A stretch of DNA of 64,000 nucleotides, from assembly GCF_900129905.1 (NCBI RefSeq), contig NZ_FQXG01000007.1, positions 186,001 to 250,000 of the forward strand, read 5' to 3'. Positions 16,725 through 26,032 of this stretch are shown in pieces. The translations under genes were made by a program, and so were the position numbers. The notes under the pieces are model-generated. The model saw nothing but the letters and a program-made list of their open reading frames with translations, was not told the origin of the DNA and did no database searches. This DNA is from Ferrimonas marina. Its GTDB lineage: Bacteria > Pseudomonadota > Gammaproteobacteria > Enterobacterales > Shewanellaceae. The stretch's first letter is position 1, and the number at the start of each line of letters is the position of its first letter.

Positions 16725-17165
16725 ATGTTCCGTGCCCTCATTACCCTGGTACTTTCCGGCCTGATGCTGCTGGTTCCCGCCAGTGCCGAGCAGAAGATGC
16801 AGGTTGGCAAATACGCCATCCATTACGTCTCCTTTGGCAGCACCTTTCTCACCCCGGAGGTGGCCAAGGCCTATGGCATCAGCCGCAGTCGTTATACCGG
16901 CCTGGTCAATGTCTCGGTGATCGACACCAGCATCCAGGGAGATACCAGTCACACCGTGGCGGTCTCCATCTCAGGCAATGCCAAGAACCTGCTGGGCAGC
17001 AACAAGTCGCTGGACTTCAAAGAGGTTCGCGAGGGCGATGCGATCTACTACATCGCCGAGGTGGGTCACCGCAACGAGGAGACCTACACCTTCGATATCC
17101 AGCTGGATAACGGCTCGGATCTCAACACTCGGCTGCAGTTCCAGCAGAAGTTCTACGTCGATTGA
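16725..17165 (+). CDS. DUF4426 periplasmic protein
   Basis: A 146-residue secreted protein of DUF4426 with a signal peptide (FRALITLVLSGLMLLVPASA, cleavage after ASA near residue 21). The mature part is predicted to be mainly beta, with GKYAIHYVSFGSTFLTPEVA, KAYGISRSRYTGLVNVSV and a C-terminal LQFQQKFYVD. The function is unknown; the gene sits between yggU and rdgB in many marine gammaproteobacteria. A GGAG site precedes the ATG. Confidence 0.85.
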   Translation: MFRALITLVLSGLMLLVPASAEQKMQVGKYAIHYVSFGSTFLTPEVAKAYGISRSRYTGLVNVSVIDTSIQGDTSHTVAVSISGNAKNLLGSNKSLDFKEVREGDAIYYIAEVGHRNEETYTFDIQLDNGSDLNTRLQFQQKFYVD

Positions 17166-17282
17166 GTATCGGCTCGCTCACCCAGGCGGTGGGCGAGCAC
17201 TCAACTATTGCCCCTATCTGGTATAGAATCGGCGCCCAGATTGCCCGGGGCGCCACTGCGCTCCCACCCAACAGGAGCCTTC

Positions 17283-17882
17283 ATGTCCCAGTCCATCGTT
17301 CTGGCCACCGGCAATGCCGGCAAGGTCCGTGAGTTTGCCCAACTGCTGGCAGACTACCCACTAGAGATCCTGCCCCAGTCCCAGTTCAACGTCAGCAGCG
17401 TGGCGGAGGACGGCACCACCTTTATCGAGAACGCCATCATCAAGGCCCGCCATGCCGCCCGCATCAGCGGTCTGCCGGCCATCGCCGACGATTCCGGCAT
17501 CGAGGTGGACGCCCTCAATGGCCGCCCGGGGATCTACTCAGCCCGCTACGCCGGCGAGCAGGCCAGTGCCGAGCAAAACTGGCAGAAGCTGCTGGTGGAG
17601 ATGCAGGGGCAAGCCCAGCGCAGCGCCCGTTTCCAGTGTGTGCTGGTGTATATGCGCCACGCCGATGACCCGTCGCCGGTGATCGCCCAAGCCAGCTGGG
17701 AGGGCAGCATCACCGAGCAGGCCCAGGGGGAACACGGTCATGGCTATGATCCGGTATTCCAGGTAGCCGGCGACAACCGCACCGCCGCCGAGCTCAGTGC
17801 CGATGAGAAAAACGCCCTGAGCCACCGCGGCAAGGCGATGACGCTGCTGCTGGACGGCCTCAAGCAGAAAGGGATCCTCTGA
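17283..17882 (+). CDS. rdgB: XTP/dITP pyrophosphatase (Ham1/RdgB)
   Basis: A 199-residue nucleotide house-cleaning enzyme that converts dITP and XTP to monophosphates and so prevents their incorporation into DNA. Signature regions are [13 protein letters not shown] at the N-terminus, [31 protein letters not shown] and [11 protein letters not shown] at 17283 follows AGGAGCCTTC. The stop is followed directly by the GTG of hemW. Confidence 0.96.
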   Translation: MSQSIVLATGNAGKVREFAQLLADYPLEILPQSQFNVSSVAEDGTTFIENAIIKARHAARISGLPAIADDSGIEVDALNGRPGIYSARYAGEQASAEQNWQKLLVEMQGQAQRSARFQCVLVYMRHADDPSPVIAQASWEGSITEQAQGEHGHGYDPVFQVAGDNRTAAELSADEKNALSHRGKAMTLLLDGLKQKGIL

Positions 17883-19019
17883 GTGTCCCTGCCGCTGTCG
17901 CTCTATATCCATATCCCCTGGTGTGAACAGAAGTGCCCCTACTGCGACTTCAACTCCCACGCCCGCAAGGGACCGATCCCGGAGCAGGAGTACATCGCTG
18001 CACTGCTGGCAGATCTGGACCAGGATCTGCCACTGGCGGCGGGCCGGACCCTGCGCTCGATCTTTATCGGCGGTGGCACCCCGTCGCTTGTCTCGCCCCA
18101 GGGCATCGAGCAGTTGTTGCAAGGGGTAGCCGAGCGCCTGCCGCTGGCACAGGATTGCGAGATCACCATGGAGGCTAACCCCGGCACGCTGGAGGCGGAT
18201 CGCTTCCGCCCCTATCGTCAGGCCGGGGTCAACCGCCTCTCCGTGGGGGTGCAGAGCTTCCAGCAGGACAAGCTGCAGATCCTCGGCCGTATCCACGGCG
18301 CCGAGGAAGCCCGTCGCGCCGCCCGGGAAGCACGCAAGGCCGGTTTCGAGCGCTTTAACCTGGACCTGATGCACACCCTGCCCAACCAGTCGGTGCAGGA
18401 TGCCCTGTACGACCTGGCCCAGGCGATCGAGCTGGATCCCCCCCACCTGTCCTGGTATCAGCTCACCATCGAGCCCAACACCCAGTTTGCCTCCCGCCCG
18501 CCCAAGTTGCCGGACGAGGAGACCCAGTGGGCGATCTTCGAGCAGGGCAAGGCGATGCTGGAAGCGGCAGGCTACCGTCAGTACGAGATCTCCGCCTGGG
18601 CCAAACCCGGCTACCAGTGTGAGCACAACCTCAACTACTGGCGCTTTGGCGACTACCTGGGGATAGGCTGCGGCGCTCATGGCAAGCTGACCGGGGCCGA
18701 TGGACGGTTAGTGCGAACGGTGAAGGTGCGCCACCCCAAGGGCTACCTGGAGGCGGGGCGTAATCCATTAGACCAGCTGACCGAGGTGGCCCGGGAGGAC
18801 CAGGCGCTGGAGTACTACATGAACCGGCTGCGGCTGATGGAGCCGATGCCACTGACCGAGTTGACCCAACGCACCCAGCTCAGTGCCGATGAGGTGGAGC
18901 CCCAGCTGAGTTGGGCGCTGCAGCGGGGGCTGATCGCCCGGGACGAGCAATCACTGCAGTTGACCGAGCAGGGCCACCGCTATCTCAATGAGTTGCTCGG
19001 CCAGTTCCTGCCGGACTAA
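17883..19019 (+). CDS. hemW: Radical SAM haem chaperone HemW
   Basis: A 378-residue radical SAM protein formerly annotated as oxygen-independent coproporphyrinogen oxidase. HemW binds haem and delivers it to client proteins. The cluster-binding CEQKCPYC motif has the spacing CX3CX2C at residues 14-21, followed by FIGGGTPSL and a GVQSFQQDKL strand. The C-terminal domain (residues about 285-375) is the HemW type. GTG at 17883 begins at the base after the rdgB stop. Its 3' end overlaps that of the broken TonB-like gene on the other strand by four bases. Confidence 0.94.
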   Translation: MSLPLSLYIHIPWCEQKCPYCDFNSHARKGPIPEQEYIAALLADLDQDLPLAAGRTLRSIFIGGGTPSLVSPQGIEQLLQGVAERLPLAQDCEITMEANPGTLEADRFRPYRQAGVNRLSVGVQSFQQDKLQILGRIHGAEEARRAAREARKAGFERFNLDLMHTLPNQSVQDALYDLAQAIELDPPHLSWYQLTIEPNTQFASRPPKLPDEETQWAIFEQGKAMLEAAGYRQYEISAWAKPGYQCEHNLNYWRFGDYLGIGCGAHGKLTGADGRLVRTVKVRHPKGYLEAGRNPLDQLTEVAREDQALEYYMNRLRLMEPMPLTELTQRTQLSADEVEPQLSWALQRGLIARDEQSLQLTEQGHRYLNELLGQFLPD

Positions 19020-19489
19020 CCGCACTGAGCGGGCAGCGGCATCGGCTCGCCGCTGCCCCCCGCCAGGGTGAAGTCCAGTTTCACACTCAAAAGTGCCGGG
19101 GTCGCAGTGGGGTTTTCCGGCCCTGCCTGGTAGCGCCAGCCTTTGAGTGCCTCCAGCCCGGCCCGGTCAAACACCTGCTCGGGGTGGGAGCGTACAATGG
19201 CGACACGGCGGGGCCTGCCGTCCCGGTCGATGGTGAACTCCATCTCGACGCAGCCCTGGTAGCCGTTACGGGCCGCATTGATCGGGTAGCGTGGCTCCTT
19301 GCGAGACTTCAGCTGCCAGAATCACGTGTACTGCTCATTATCCCGCAAGTCCAGGTAGTAGTCCGATTCGGGTAACACCGTTCCAGCTTGCTCCGCTTCG
19401 GTGCTGCTACAGCCGCTCAACAGCAACGCTAACCCGGCCAGCATCAGGCCGGTCTTTTGAACCACTCTTCCCTTTTCTATGAGCTTCAT
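19016..19489 (-). pseudogene. TonB C-terminal domain lipoprotein, interrupted by in-frame TGA
   Basis: Reading leftward from ATG at 19489, the frame gives a lipoprotein signal with lipobox (LALLLSGC, Cys at residue 27), then a short linker, and reaches a TGA at codon 56 (bases 19324-19322). The same frame continues without another stop to 19016 and encodes a TonB C-terminal-like domain: PRYPINAARNGYQGCVEMEF, then IDRDGRPRRVAIV, then LEALKGWRYQ. Everything needed for a 157-residue protein is present except that codon. Likeliest is a nonsense change from TGG or CGA, or a sequencing error. A downstream ATG could still express the last 75 residues but without a signal. The 3' end overlaps hemW by four bases. 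Confidence 0.8.
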
Positions 19490-19652
19490 GCTCTCTCTCC
19501 ATCCATTGGAAAAAAAACATGGTGCACTGCTAAGTCGCTGTTTCGCAACCGTCTTGAAATATCCTCACACAGTTCCGGGTTTACTAAGCAAAGCCATCTG
19601 TGCAACATTGCCGCAACTTGATATCGATCACTTAAATGCCAAGGAGTGTGCA

Positions 19653-21485
19653 GTGAAGTCCTTCAGTTCCGCGGTGGCCCTGGCCGTCACCCTCGCCCTG
19701 GGTGGCCTGTCCGGCTGCAACAATGAGCCGGTAGCCAGCCAGGTTCAGGCCCAGGCTCAATCCGAGTCAGAAAAAGCCAACGCCCTGTTCGATGCCCTGT
19801 TTATGGAAGAGGTGATGGCCTCCCCGATGGCCCAGACCCAGCTGGGTCTGAAGCAGGATCAGGACAAGTGGGACGAGTTTAGCGAGGCCCAGTACCAGCG
19901 CGATCTGGAGCGGCGCCAGGGCCAACTGGCCCGGCTACTGGAGATCGACGCCAGCCAGCTGGATAGTGCCACCCGGCTTAGCTTTGATCTGATGAAGCAG
20001 GATCTTGAAAACGCCATCGCCGATCACCGCTGGCGCTACCACAGCTACCCGGTCAACCAGATGCGCGGGATCCAGTCCCGTACCGCCGCCTTTTTGATCA
20101 ATCAGCATGCCATCGAGGATGAGGCCGATGCCCGCGCCTACATCAGCCGGTTGCAGGGAATTGAGAAACGCTTTGACCAGGCGATTGAGCAGCTCAAGGT
20201 TCGTGCTGACAAGGGGATTATCGCGCCGAAGTTTGTCTTCGCCTACGCCATCAGTGACAGCAAGAATATCCTCGCCGGTGCCCCCTTCGAGGCGGGCCCG
20301 GACAGTACCCTGCTGGCAGACTTCAAGGGCAAGCTGGCCAGCATCGAGATTGATGCCGACACCCGGGCCCAGTTGATTAAGCAGGCGGAAACCGCCCTGA
20401 GCAACCAGGTGGCCGCCGGCTACGGCAAGCTGATTAGCTACCTGGGGGAACTGGAGCAGCAAGCCGATGAGCGGGACGGGGTATGGAAGCTGCCGGATGG
20501 TGAAGCCTTCTACGCCACCATGCTTGAGCGCACCACCACCACGGATATGACCGCCGAGCAGATCCATCAGCTGGGGCTGGATGAGGTGGCGCGGATCCAC
20601 GGTGAGATGCGTGCCATCAAGGAGCAGGTGGGCTTTGACGGCGATCTCGATGCCTTCTTTGAGTACCTGCGTACCGACCCCAAGTTCTATTTCGATAACA
20701 CCGATGAGGGCCGAGCCGCCTACCTGACCCAGGCCACCGATTACATCGACCAGATGCGTGATCGACTGGACGAGGTGTTCGGTATCAAGCCCAAGGCCGA
20801 TCTGGTGGTCAAGGCAGTAGAGCCGTTCCGGGAGAAATCCGCCGGTAAGGCGTTCTACGAGGTGCCCACCGCCGATGGCAGCCGTCCTGGTACCTATTAC
20901 GCCAACCTCTACAACATGGCCAATATGCCCAGCTACCAGATGGAGGCGCTGGCATTCCATGAGGGGATCCCGGGACACCATATGCAGCTGGCCACCGCCA
21001 TCGAGCTGGAGAGCGTGCCCAAGTTCCGCCGCTACGCCATGTACACCGCTTACATCGAGGGCTGGGGGCTCTATTCCGAGTACCTGCCCAAGGAGATGGG
21101 CTTCTACCAGGATCCCTACAGCGACTTTGGCCGATTGGCGATGGAGTTGTGGCGGGCCTGCCGCCTGGTGGTGGACACAGGTATCCACCAGAAAGGCTGG
21201 AGCCGGGAGCAGGCGATCCAGTACCTGGCGGACAACACCCCCAATCCCCAGGGAGATATCGTTAAGGCGATCGAGCGCTACATCGTGATGCCCTCCCAGG
21301 CCACCGCCTACAAGATCGGCATGATCAAGATCCTGCAGATGCGAGCCGATGCCAAGGCAACCATGGGGGAGGCGTTTGACCTGCGTGGCTTCCACGATGT
21401 GATCCTGGCCAACGGTGCATTGCCGTTGAACATGCTGGAGCAGCAGGTACAGCAGTGGGCTCAGGGCCAAATCGCGGCAAATTAA
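19653..21485 (+). CDS. DUF885 family lipoprotein, predicted metallopeptidase-like
   Basis: A 610-residue predicted lipoprotein. GTG at 19653 follows AAGGAG by six bases and gives VKSFSSAVALAVTL and the lipobox LSGC. An open frame of 58 more codons upstream has no signal and was rejected. The rest is DUF885, a family with a zinc-protease-like signature; here AFHEGIPGHHMQLA (HExxxxHH) is intact, with the downstream YIEGWGLYSEYL that would supply a third ligand. Related proteins are annotated as secreted peptidases. The gene is monocistronic, with a terminator 60 bases downstream. Confidence 0.88.
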   Translation: MKSFSSAVALAVTLALGGLSGCNNEPVASQVQAQAQSESEKANALFDALFMEEVMASPMAQTQLGLKQDQDKWDEFSEAQYQRDLERRQGQLARLLEIDASQLDSATRLSFDLMKQDLENAIADHRWRYHSYPVNQMRGIQSRTAAFLINQHAIEDEADARAYISRLQGIEKRFDQAIEQLKVRADKGIIAPKFVFAYAISDSKNILAGAPFEAGPDSTLLADFKGKLASIEIDADTRAQLIKQAETALSNQVAAGYGKLISYLGELEQQADERDGVWKLPDGEAFYATMLERTTTTDMTAEQIHQLGLDEVARIHGEMRAIKEQVGFDGDLDAFFEYLRTDPKFYFDNTDEGRAAYLTQATDYIDQMRDRLDEVFGIKPKADLVVKAVEPFREKSAGKAFYEVPTADGSRPGTYYANLYNMANMPSYQMEALAFHEGIPGHHMQLATAIELESVPKFRRYAMYTAYIEGWGLYSEYLPKEMGFYQDPYSDFGRLAMELWRACRLVVDTGIHQKGWSREQAIQYLADNTPNPQGDIVKAIERYIVMPSQATAYKIGMIKILQMRADAKATMGEAFDLRGFHDVILANGALPLNMLEQQVQQWAQGQIAAN

Positions 21486-21544
21486 GAGATTGGGATGAAG
21501 CGCCACTGCGGTGGCGCTGATTGACCGGCTTTACCGATCATCAG

Positions 21545-21582
21545 ACAAAAAAAAGGAGGACCGAGGTCCTCCATTTTTTTTG
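21545..21582 (+). terminator. Terminator after the DUF885 gene
   Basis: Hairpin GGAGGACC-GA-GGTCCTCC, preceded by eight A and followed, after one A, by eight T. Confidence 0.9.
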
Positions 21583-21609
21583 TTTTTCGCTGGGCATCAT
21601 TATTGGTTT

Positions 21610-21837
21610 TAAGCGGCCCATCGCTTAATGGCTCTCCAGCAATCTTATTGTTGCGTAGGGTACGGAGGGCAATTGTCGCTTTTGAAAAGCACCCCGGTAA
21701 TCCGGGGTCAAAAGACTTTGGGTGGATCCTAACAATCCGGATAAGCGAACAACCAAACGGCTTATCCTGTGACGGAGGCCGTTAAATGTTTCGGGGGGGT
21801 CAATCCCGTCACTCAGCTCTATCCGTCAACGAGGGCT
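21610..21837. other. Candidate structured noncoding element, string of six stem-loops
   Basis: The 530-base gap between the DUF885 gene and lysR has no convincing gene, but behind the terminator it holds consecutive stem-loops: TAAGCG/CGCTTA (21610-21627); GCTCTCC/GGAGGGC with inner GCAA/TTGC (21631-21670); CTTTTG/CAAAAG enclosing ACCCCGG-TAAT-CCGGGGT (21679-21714); GGATAAGC/GCTTATCC (21739-21767); GTGACGG/CCGTCAC (21769-21812); AGCTCT/AGGGCT with one wobble (21815-21837). Short stems alone arise by chance, but the third, fourth and fifth are perfect and adjacent. It matches no RNA family I can recall (not 6S, SRP, tmRNA or RNase P). The strand is undetermined. From 21838 to 22016 the sequence is AT-rich with no clear feature. 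Confidence 0.45.
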
Positions 21838-22016
21838 ATTCTATCCAGACTCTTTAGTGACGCAAGTTGCCAATAAGATCGAAAAAACAATAATTTAACA
21901 TTTTGCGCCGGTTAGGTTTCTTCGAATTCTAATTCTATTTATTAAAATTCAGTCACTTAGCCAAATTGTGCCGATTTGATGCACAGCATCGTTCTCTCAA
22001 GTGAACAATGATTCTT

Positions 22017-22958
22017 TCACTGGCGACTCAACTTCGCCGTTGAGGGGCTTTTTCCCCACTCAGAATGGGTGGAAAACTGTTCTCGGACGAAATCAACGAA
22101 GGCCCGGACCTTGGGCGCCAGGTGCTGGCGACGGGGGTACACCGCCTGCAGCGCCAGGTAGTGGCTCAGATGCCAATCCGGCATCAGCTGCACCAACTCA
22201 CCGGTCTGCAGCTCGTTCTGTACCAGGTAGCTGGCCAGGTACACCACGCCAAGATCACGCAGGGCGGCGTCTTTCAGTGCCGGAGCATCGTCCACCCGGT
22301 AGTTACCCTGGACCCGGATCTCCACGCTCTCGCCACCGCGCTCGAACTCCCAGACTGAGTGTTCGTACCATTCGCTTTTGTATACCAGGCAGTTGTGATC
22401 GGCCAGCTCATCAGGTTGGTAGGGCACCCCATGGCGGGCCAAGTAGCCCGGCGAGGCCAGCAGCATAAAGTCGCAATTCATTACCGGCCTGGCCACCATC
22501 CCCAGGGGCAACTGCTCAGACATAGTCAGCAGCAGATCCAGCCCCTCTGCCACCACGTCGACCTTGTGATCCAGAAAGCTGACCTCCAGTTCCAGATCAG
22601 GGTGCTGGGCCATGAACTGGGGGATAAGCGGCATCAGGTGCATGGAGCCAAATGCCTGGGTGATACCAACACGAAGCACCCCGCGGATCTCCCGCTGCAG
22701 GCTCTGAACGCTGGCCACTGCCTGGTCGAGATCCTTCAACAACTTCTCACCGTGGCTGTAGAGCAGCTCGCCACTCTCGGTCAGGCTGAGTGAGCGAGTT
22801 GTGCGCTGCACCAGTTGCACCCCAAGGCGATGCTCCAGTTGGCTAACCTGGCTGCTCACCTTGGATTTGGAGATCCCCAGCTTTCGAGCAGCGGCGGAAA
22901 ACCCCTGTGCTCGCACCACATGAGTGAAAATCGTGATTGGTTCCAGTAACTCACGCAT
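22017..22958 (-). CDS. LysR family transcriptional regulator
   Basis: A 313-residue LysR-type regulator. The winged helix-turn-helix is at residues about 15-60 (GFSAAARKLGISKSKVSSQV, then LEHRLGVQLVQRTTRSLSLT), followed by a linker helix and a periplasmic-binding-protein-like effector domain. It resembles the CrgA/YafC subgroup with FLDHKVDVVAEGLDLLL. No divergent target gene lies next to it: upstream is a terminator and yggN on the same strand, so its target cannot be inferred from position. Confidence 0.9.
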   Translation of the reverse strand: MRELLEPITIFTHVVRAQGFSAAARKLGISKSKVSSQVSQLEHRLGVQLVQRTTRSLSLTESGELLYSHGEKLLKDLDQAVASVQSLQREIRGVLRVGITQAFGSMHLMPLIPQFMAQHPDLELEVSFLDHKVDVVAEGLDLLLTMSEQLPLGMVARPVMNCDFMLLASPGYLARHGVPYQPDELADHNCLVYKSEWYEHSVWEFERGGESVEIRVQGNYRVDDAPALKDAALRDLGVVYLASYLVQNELQTGELVQLMPDWHLSHYLALQAVYPRRQHLAPKVRAFVDFVREQFSTHSEWGKSPSTAKLSRQ

Positions 22959-23007
22959 ATCTTGCTCCCATTTGACCCGGCGCTATTGTCCCCCATTTGC
23001 AGGAAAA

Positions 23008-23038
23008 AAAAAGCGGCGAAGTAGGCTTCGCCGCTTTG
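23008..23038 (-). terminator. Terminator after yggN
   Basis: Stem AAAGCGGCGAAG-TAGG-CTTCGCCGCTTT, followed on the minus strand by nine T in total. It ends the yggN transcript and separates it from lysR. Confidence 0.9.
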
Positions 23039-23055
23039 AAAACCACAATTAGCGC

Positions 23056-23865
23056 TTAGCGCAGCCAGGCCAGGTCCGGATCGCCACTGACGATCAGATC
23101 ATAGGCGTTAATCTCGGGAATGATTCGCTGAAGCTGTTGCTCCTGTTCATCCAGTGCCATCCAGCGCTCGCACATCCCCTGGGCTTGCTGCTCAATCTGC
23201 TCGGCATGGCTGCCTACCTGCTGCTCGATACGCTCCCCCATCGCCTCCATGGAGCGGCCGAAAGACTCCATCTTGGCCTCGAAGCTCTCTCCCTCACCGT
23301 TAGCGATGGCACTGCCCAGCATCATCAGCATGGAGCCCACCGATTGGCTCACCACCTGTTCAATCTCGTCCTCGATCGCCTTGTCCAGCTCCTCATCCAT
23401 GCTGTTGAGGCTGCTCTGCGACAGGGTGTATCCGCCCTTGCCGTCCTGCATCTCGCCATGGACTCGCTGCTGCACCTTCTGCATCAGGCCGTTGCTGTCC
23501 GGCTGCTCAACACCCCACTGGGATAGTTCAGCAAAAACCTCTTCCAGCGCCATCGCCGCCAGGGCCAGGCCCTCATCCACCAGGGCTACCAGCTCTTCAC
23601 TGCTCTCCATCAGCTCCTGCTGGAACCGCTCCAGCGCCTGGCGCTGCTCCTCGCTCAGGTGGATCGGCTTCTGCTCGACATAGAGCTGGCCCTGGTCAAA
23701 GCGGTAGAGCTGACGTTCGCCGTCACTGACACTGAAGGTTTGCTGATTGACGTGCAGATCGTGGTTGAGATTGAGATCGCACTGTTCGCCATTGATGGCG
23801 AAGTCACTGGCATGGGCGCTGCAAAGCAGACCCAGGGAGAGAAGGGGAAGCAACAGCTTGTTCAT
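23056..23865 (-). CDS. yggN: DUF2884 family periplasmic protein YggN
   Basis: A 269-residue secreted protein with signal peptide (LLLPLLSLGLLCSAHA, cleavage after AHA near residue 19). It has the DUF2884 pattern: a short N-terminal beta region with CDLNLNHDLHVNQQTF and YRFDQGQLYVEQKPI, then a long, Gln/Glu-rich helical region (residues about 70-250) and a conserved pair of Cys, one near each end (mature Cys in NGEQCDL and QGMCERW). Function unknown. It occupies the same place in the hemW-to-mutY string as yggN of Escherichia coli. Confidence 0.85.
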   Translation of the reverse strand: MNKLLLPLLSLGLLCSAHASDFAINGEQCDLNLNHDLHVNQQTFSVSDGERQLYRFDQGQLYVEQKPIHLSEEQRQALERFQQELMESSEELVALVDEGLALAAMALEEVFAELSQWGVEQPDSNGLMQKVQQRVHGEMQDGKGGYTLSQSSLNSMDEELDKAIEDEIEQVVSQSVGSMLMMLGSAIANGEGESFEAKMESFGRSMEAMGERIEQQVGSHAEQIEQQAQGMCERWMALDEQEQQLQRIIPEINAYDLIVSGDPDLAWLR

Positions 23866-23991
23866 GGCTCGTCCTTTTTATCAAACGCCTCTATTAGCAT
23901 AACCAAGAGAAAGCAAAGGGTGTGCCACGGATCTATATCTTTATTTATCAATACCTTGAATGTTAGCGCGCTGGAACGATTGGCGAGTTTT

Positions 23992-24024
23992 GCCAGTCGG
24001 TGGGCATTCTTGCCACCGACTGGC
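23992..24024. repeat. Perfect 12-base hairpin 3' of glsB
   Basis: GCCAGTCGGTGG and CCACCGACTGGC are exact inverted copies around a nine-base loop, 28 bases past the glsB stop. The stem is strong, but no T run follows on either strand, so it is not a classic terminator. It could protect a 3' end or pair with a Rho-type termination region. Confidence 0.6.
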
Positions 24025-24051
24025 TGAGGGTACGGCCAGTGTCGGCGGGAC

Positions 24052-24966
24052 TCAGAAGATCGAACGGCCCAGACGTTTGGAGACCTGCTCCAGCATCGCA
24101 ATGCCCGCCAGGGAGTTGCCGCTGCTGTCCAGCTCCGGTGACCAGACGCAGACGCTCATCTCGCCGGGGATCACCGCAATGATGCCGCCACCGACACCGC
24201 TTTTACCGGGCATACCGACGCGGTAGGCAAACTCGCCGGAACCATCGTACAGACCGCTGGTGGCCAGCAACGCATTTACTTGCCGGTTCTGCTTCTCCGA
24301 CAACACATTGCGATGATCCAGGCTGGCCCCCTTGTTACAGAGAAAGAAGAAGGCGCGGGCCAGATCGGCACAACTCATGCGGATGGCACAGTGACTGAAG
24401 TAGGTATGCAGCACCTGCTCCACCTCATTGTCAAAGTTGCCAAAGGACTTCATCAGGTAGGCGATGGCGGCGTTGCGGGCACTGTGCTGGTACTCCGACA
24501 TCGCCACGGTGCGATCGGAAATAATGTGCTCATTGCCGGACAGATTGCGCACCATCTCCAGCATTCGCTGGCGCGGGGCACTGAGCCGGGTCTGTAGCAT
24601 ATCGGTGATCACAAGGGCGCCGGCATTGATAAAGGGATTGCGCGGAACCCCCTTTTCAAACTCCAGCTGCACCAGGGAGTTAAACGGGTTGCCCGAGGGC
24701 TCCTTGCCCACCCGCTGCCATAGCTCCCGCTCCTCGTACAGCCCCATCGTTTGGACCAGGGCAAACACCTTGGAGATGCTCTGGATGGAGAAAGGCTCCT
24801 GGTAATCACCGGCACCGATCACCCCATCCCGGGCGGTACAGACAGCGATGCCCAGCTTTTGGCTGGGCACCTTGGCCAGTTCCGGGATGTAGTCGGCAAC
24901 CTTGCCGCCTCCCAGCAGGGGGGCGGCATCCGCCACCACCTCCTGCAACAGGGACGGGCTGGGCAT
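24052..24966 (-). CDS. glsB: Glutaminase
   Basis: A 304-residue serine-dependent glutaminase that hydrolyses glutamine to glutamate and ammonia. The beta-lactamase-like fold is shown by [13 protein letters not shown], with the Ser and Lys pair of the SxxK motif, and by [35 protein letters not shown] and [18 protein letters not shown] at 24966 overlaps the yggL stop (TGATG); a GTG three codons upstream is possible. It resembles Escherichia coli GlsB (YneH) in length. It is probably the last gene of a trmB-yggL-glsB transcript. Confidence 0.95.
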   Translation of the reverse strand: MPSPSLLQEVVADAAPLLGGGKVADYIPELAKVPSQKLGIAVCTARDGVIGAGDYQEPFSIQSISKVFALVQTMGLYEERELWQRVGKEPSGNPFNSLVQLEFEKGVPRNPFINAGALVITDMLQTRLSAPRQRMLEMVRNLSGNEHIISDRTVAMSEYQHSARNAAIAYLMKSFGNFDNEVEQVLHTYFSHCAIRMSCADLARAFFFLCNKGASLDHRNVLSEKQNRQVNALLATSGLYDGSGEFAYRVGMPGKSGVGGGIIAVIPGEMSVCVWSPELDSSGNSLAGIAMLEQVSKRLGRSIF

Positions 24967-25304
24967 CAGCCCCACCAGATATCGTACAGCTCGGTAACCT
25001 TAAGATCGGTCACCGGCTGCTTGGCGAAGAAGGCCTCCACCGCCTGGCGATGCTTATCGGTGCACTTGCCGATGGCCTGGGTGCAGATCAGCCCTTCCCA
25101 CGCCTTGTGGCCGCTGCCGGAAAAGCCCAGCTTGTTGGGCTCGATCACCTCATCGATGAACTGGTCGACGATGGCGTCGATCTGCTCCTCGGACACCTCA
25201 GGGGTAAAGGTCCAGAACAGGTCAAAGCCCAGCTCCTGGAACTCGCCGGTACGCAGCTTCTTGCGCAGGCGGGTATTGCGTTTGGCGTCGGTCTTGATGG
25301 CCAT
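24966..25304 (-). CDS. yggL: DUF469 protein YggL
   Basis: A 112-residue protein of the YggL/DUF469 family. Escherichia coli YggL has been reported to associate with the 50S ribosomal subunit. The basic N-terminus ([20 protein letters not shown]) and the region [20 protein letters not shown] match the family. The stop overlaps the glsB start, and the start lies 11 bases past the trmB stop. Confidence 0.93.
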   Translation of the reverse strand: MAIKTDAKRNTRLRKKLRTGEFQELGFDLFWTFTPEVSEEQIDAIVDQFIDEVIEPNKLGFSGSGHKAWEGLICTQAIGKCTDKHRQAVEAFFAKQPVTDLKVTELYDIWWG

Positions 25305-25315
25305 TGATGGTTTCC

Positions 25316-26032
25316 TTAGCTTTCGCGTTTGTAGATCAGATCCCAGACGCCGTGGCCCAGGCGGTGACCGCGGGCCTCAAACTTGGTCAAGGGACGGAAA
25401 TCGGGACGTGGGACAAAATCGCCTTCGCTGGCGGTGTTCACAAAGCCCGGTGCCTCGTTCATCTCAGCCACCATATGCTCGGCATAGTGCTCCCAATCGG
25501 TGGCCATATGAAACAGACCACCCAGCTTGAGTTTGTTGCGGATCTCGGCGACAAACTCCTCTTTAACGATACGGCGCTTGTGGTGACGCTTCTTATGCCA
25601 GGGATCGGGGAAGTAGAGCTGCACCCGGTCCAGCGACTGATCAGCGATGCAGTCCGCCAGTACCTCAACGGCATCGTGTTCGAACACCCGCAGGTTGGTG
25701 ACACCCAGCTCCTCGGCATACAGCAGGCAGGCACCAACGCCCGGGCCGTGCACCTCGATGCCGACGAAGTTCTTGTCCGGCTCCGCTGCCGCCATCTCCA
25801 CCAGGGATTTGCCCATGCCAAAGCCGATCTCCAGCACCACCGGGGCACTGCGGCCAAAGGCCTGGTCCAGGTCAACCGCGCCATCTTCATGCTTCAGGCC
25901 CATGGTGGGGAAGTACTCCTCCATGGCCCGGGCCTGGCCCTTGGTCATCCGCCCTTCCCGCTTTACGTAAGAACGGATTTTACGCATCCGCTTATCCCCT
26001 TCCGGGGCCTCGGACTTGTGCTCTTCTGTCAT
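25316..26032 (-). CDS. trmB: tRNA (guanine-N7-)-methyltransferase
   Basis: A 238-residue SAM-dependent enzyme that forms m7G46 in tRNA. The SAM-binding loop is [29 protein letters not shown] text follows ([13 protein letters not shown]), and the active-site region is [20 protein letters not shown], which holds the conserved PDPWHKKRH motif. It is divergent from mutY across 78 bases, the usual arrangement. Confidence 0.96.
   Translation of the reverse strand: MTEEHKSEAPEGDKRMRKIRSYVKREGRMTKGQARAMEEYFPTMGLKHEDGAVDLDQAFGRSAPVVLEIGFGMGKSLVEMAAAEPDKNFVGIEVHGPGVGACLLYAEELGVTNLRVFEHDAVEVLADCIADQSLDRVQLYFPDPWHKKRHHKRRIVKEEFVAEIRNKLKLGGLFHMATDWEHYAEHMVAEMNEAPGFVNTASEGDFVPRPDFRPLTKFEARGHRLGHGVWDLIYKRES

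Noticed and set aside
19322-19324. Selenocysteine reading of the TGA in the TonB-like gene
   Set aside because: No SECIS-like hairpin was seen right behind the codon, and the family has no known Sec site; a nonsense change or error is simpler.
19935-21506. Open frame of 523 codons opposite the DUF885 gene
   Set aside because: It is antisense to a gene with a good start, a lipobox and an intact HExxxxHH motif; composition is shadow-like.
21603-21785. 60-codon open frame in the hairpin-rich gap
   Set aside because: It lacks a ribosome site and family match, and it runs through the stem-loops described.
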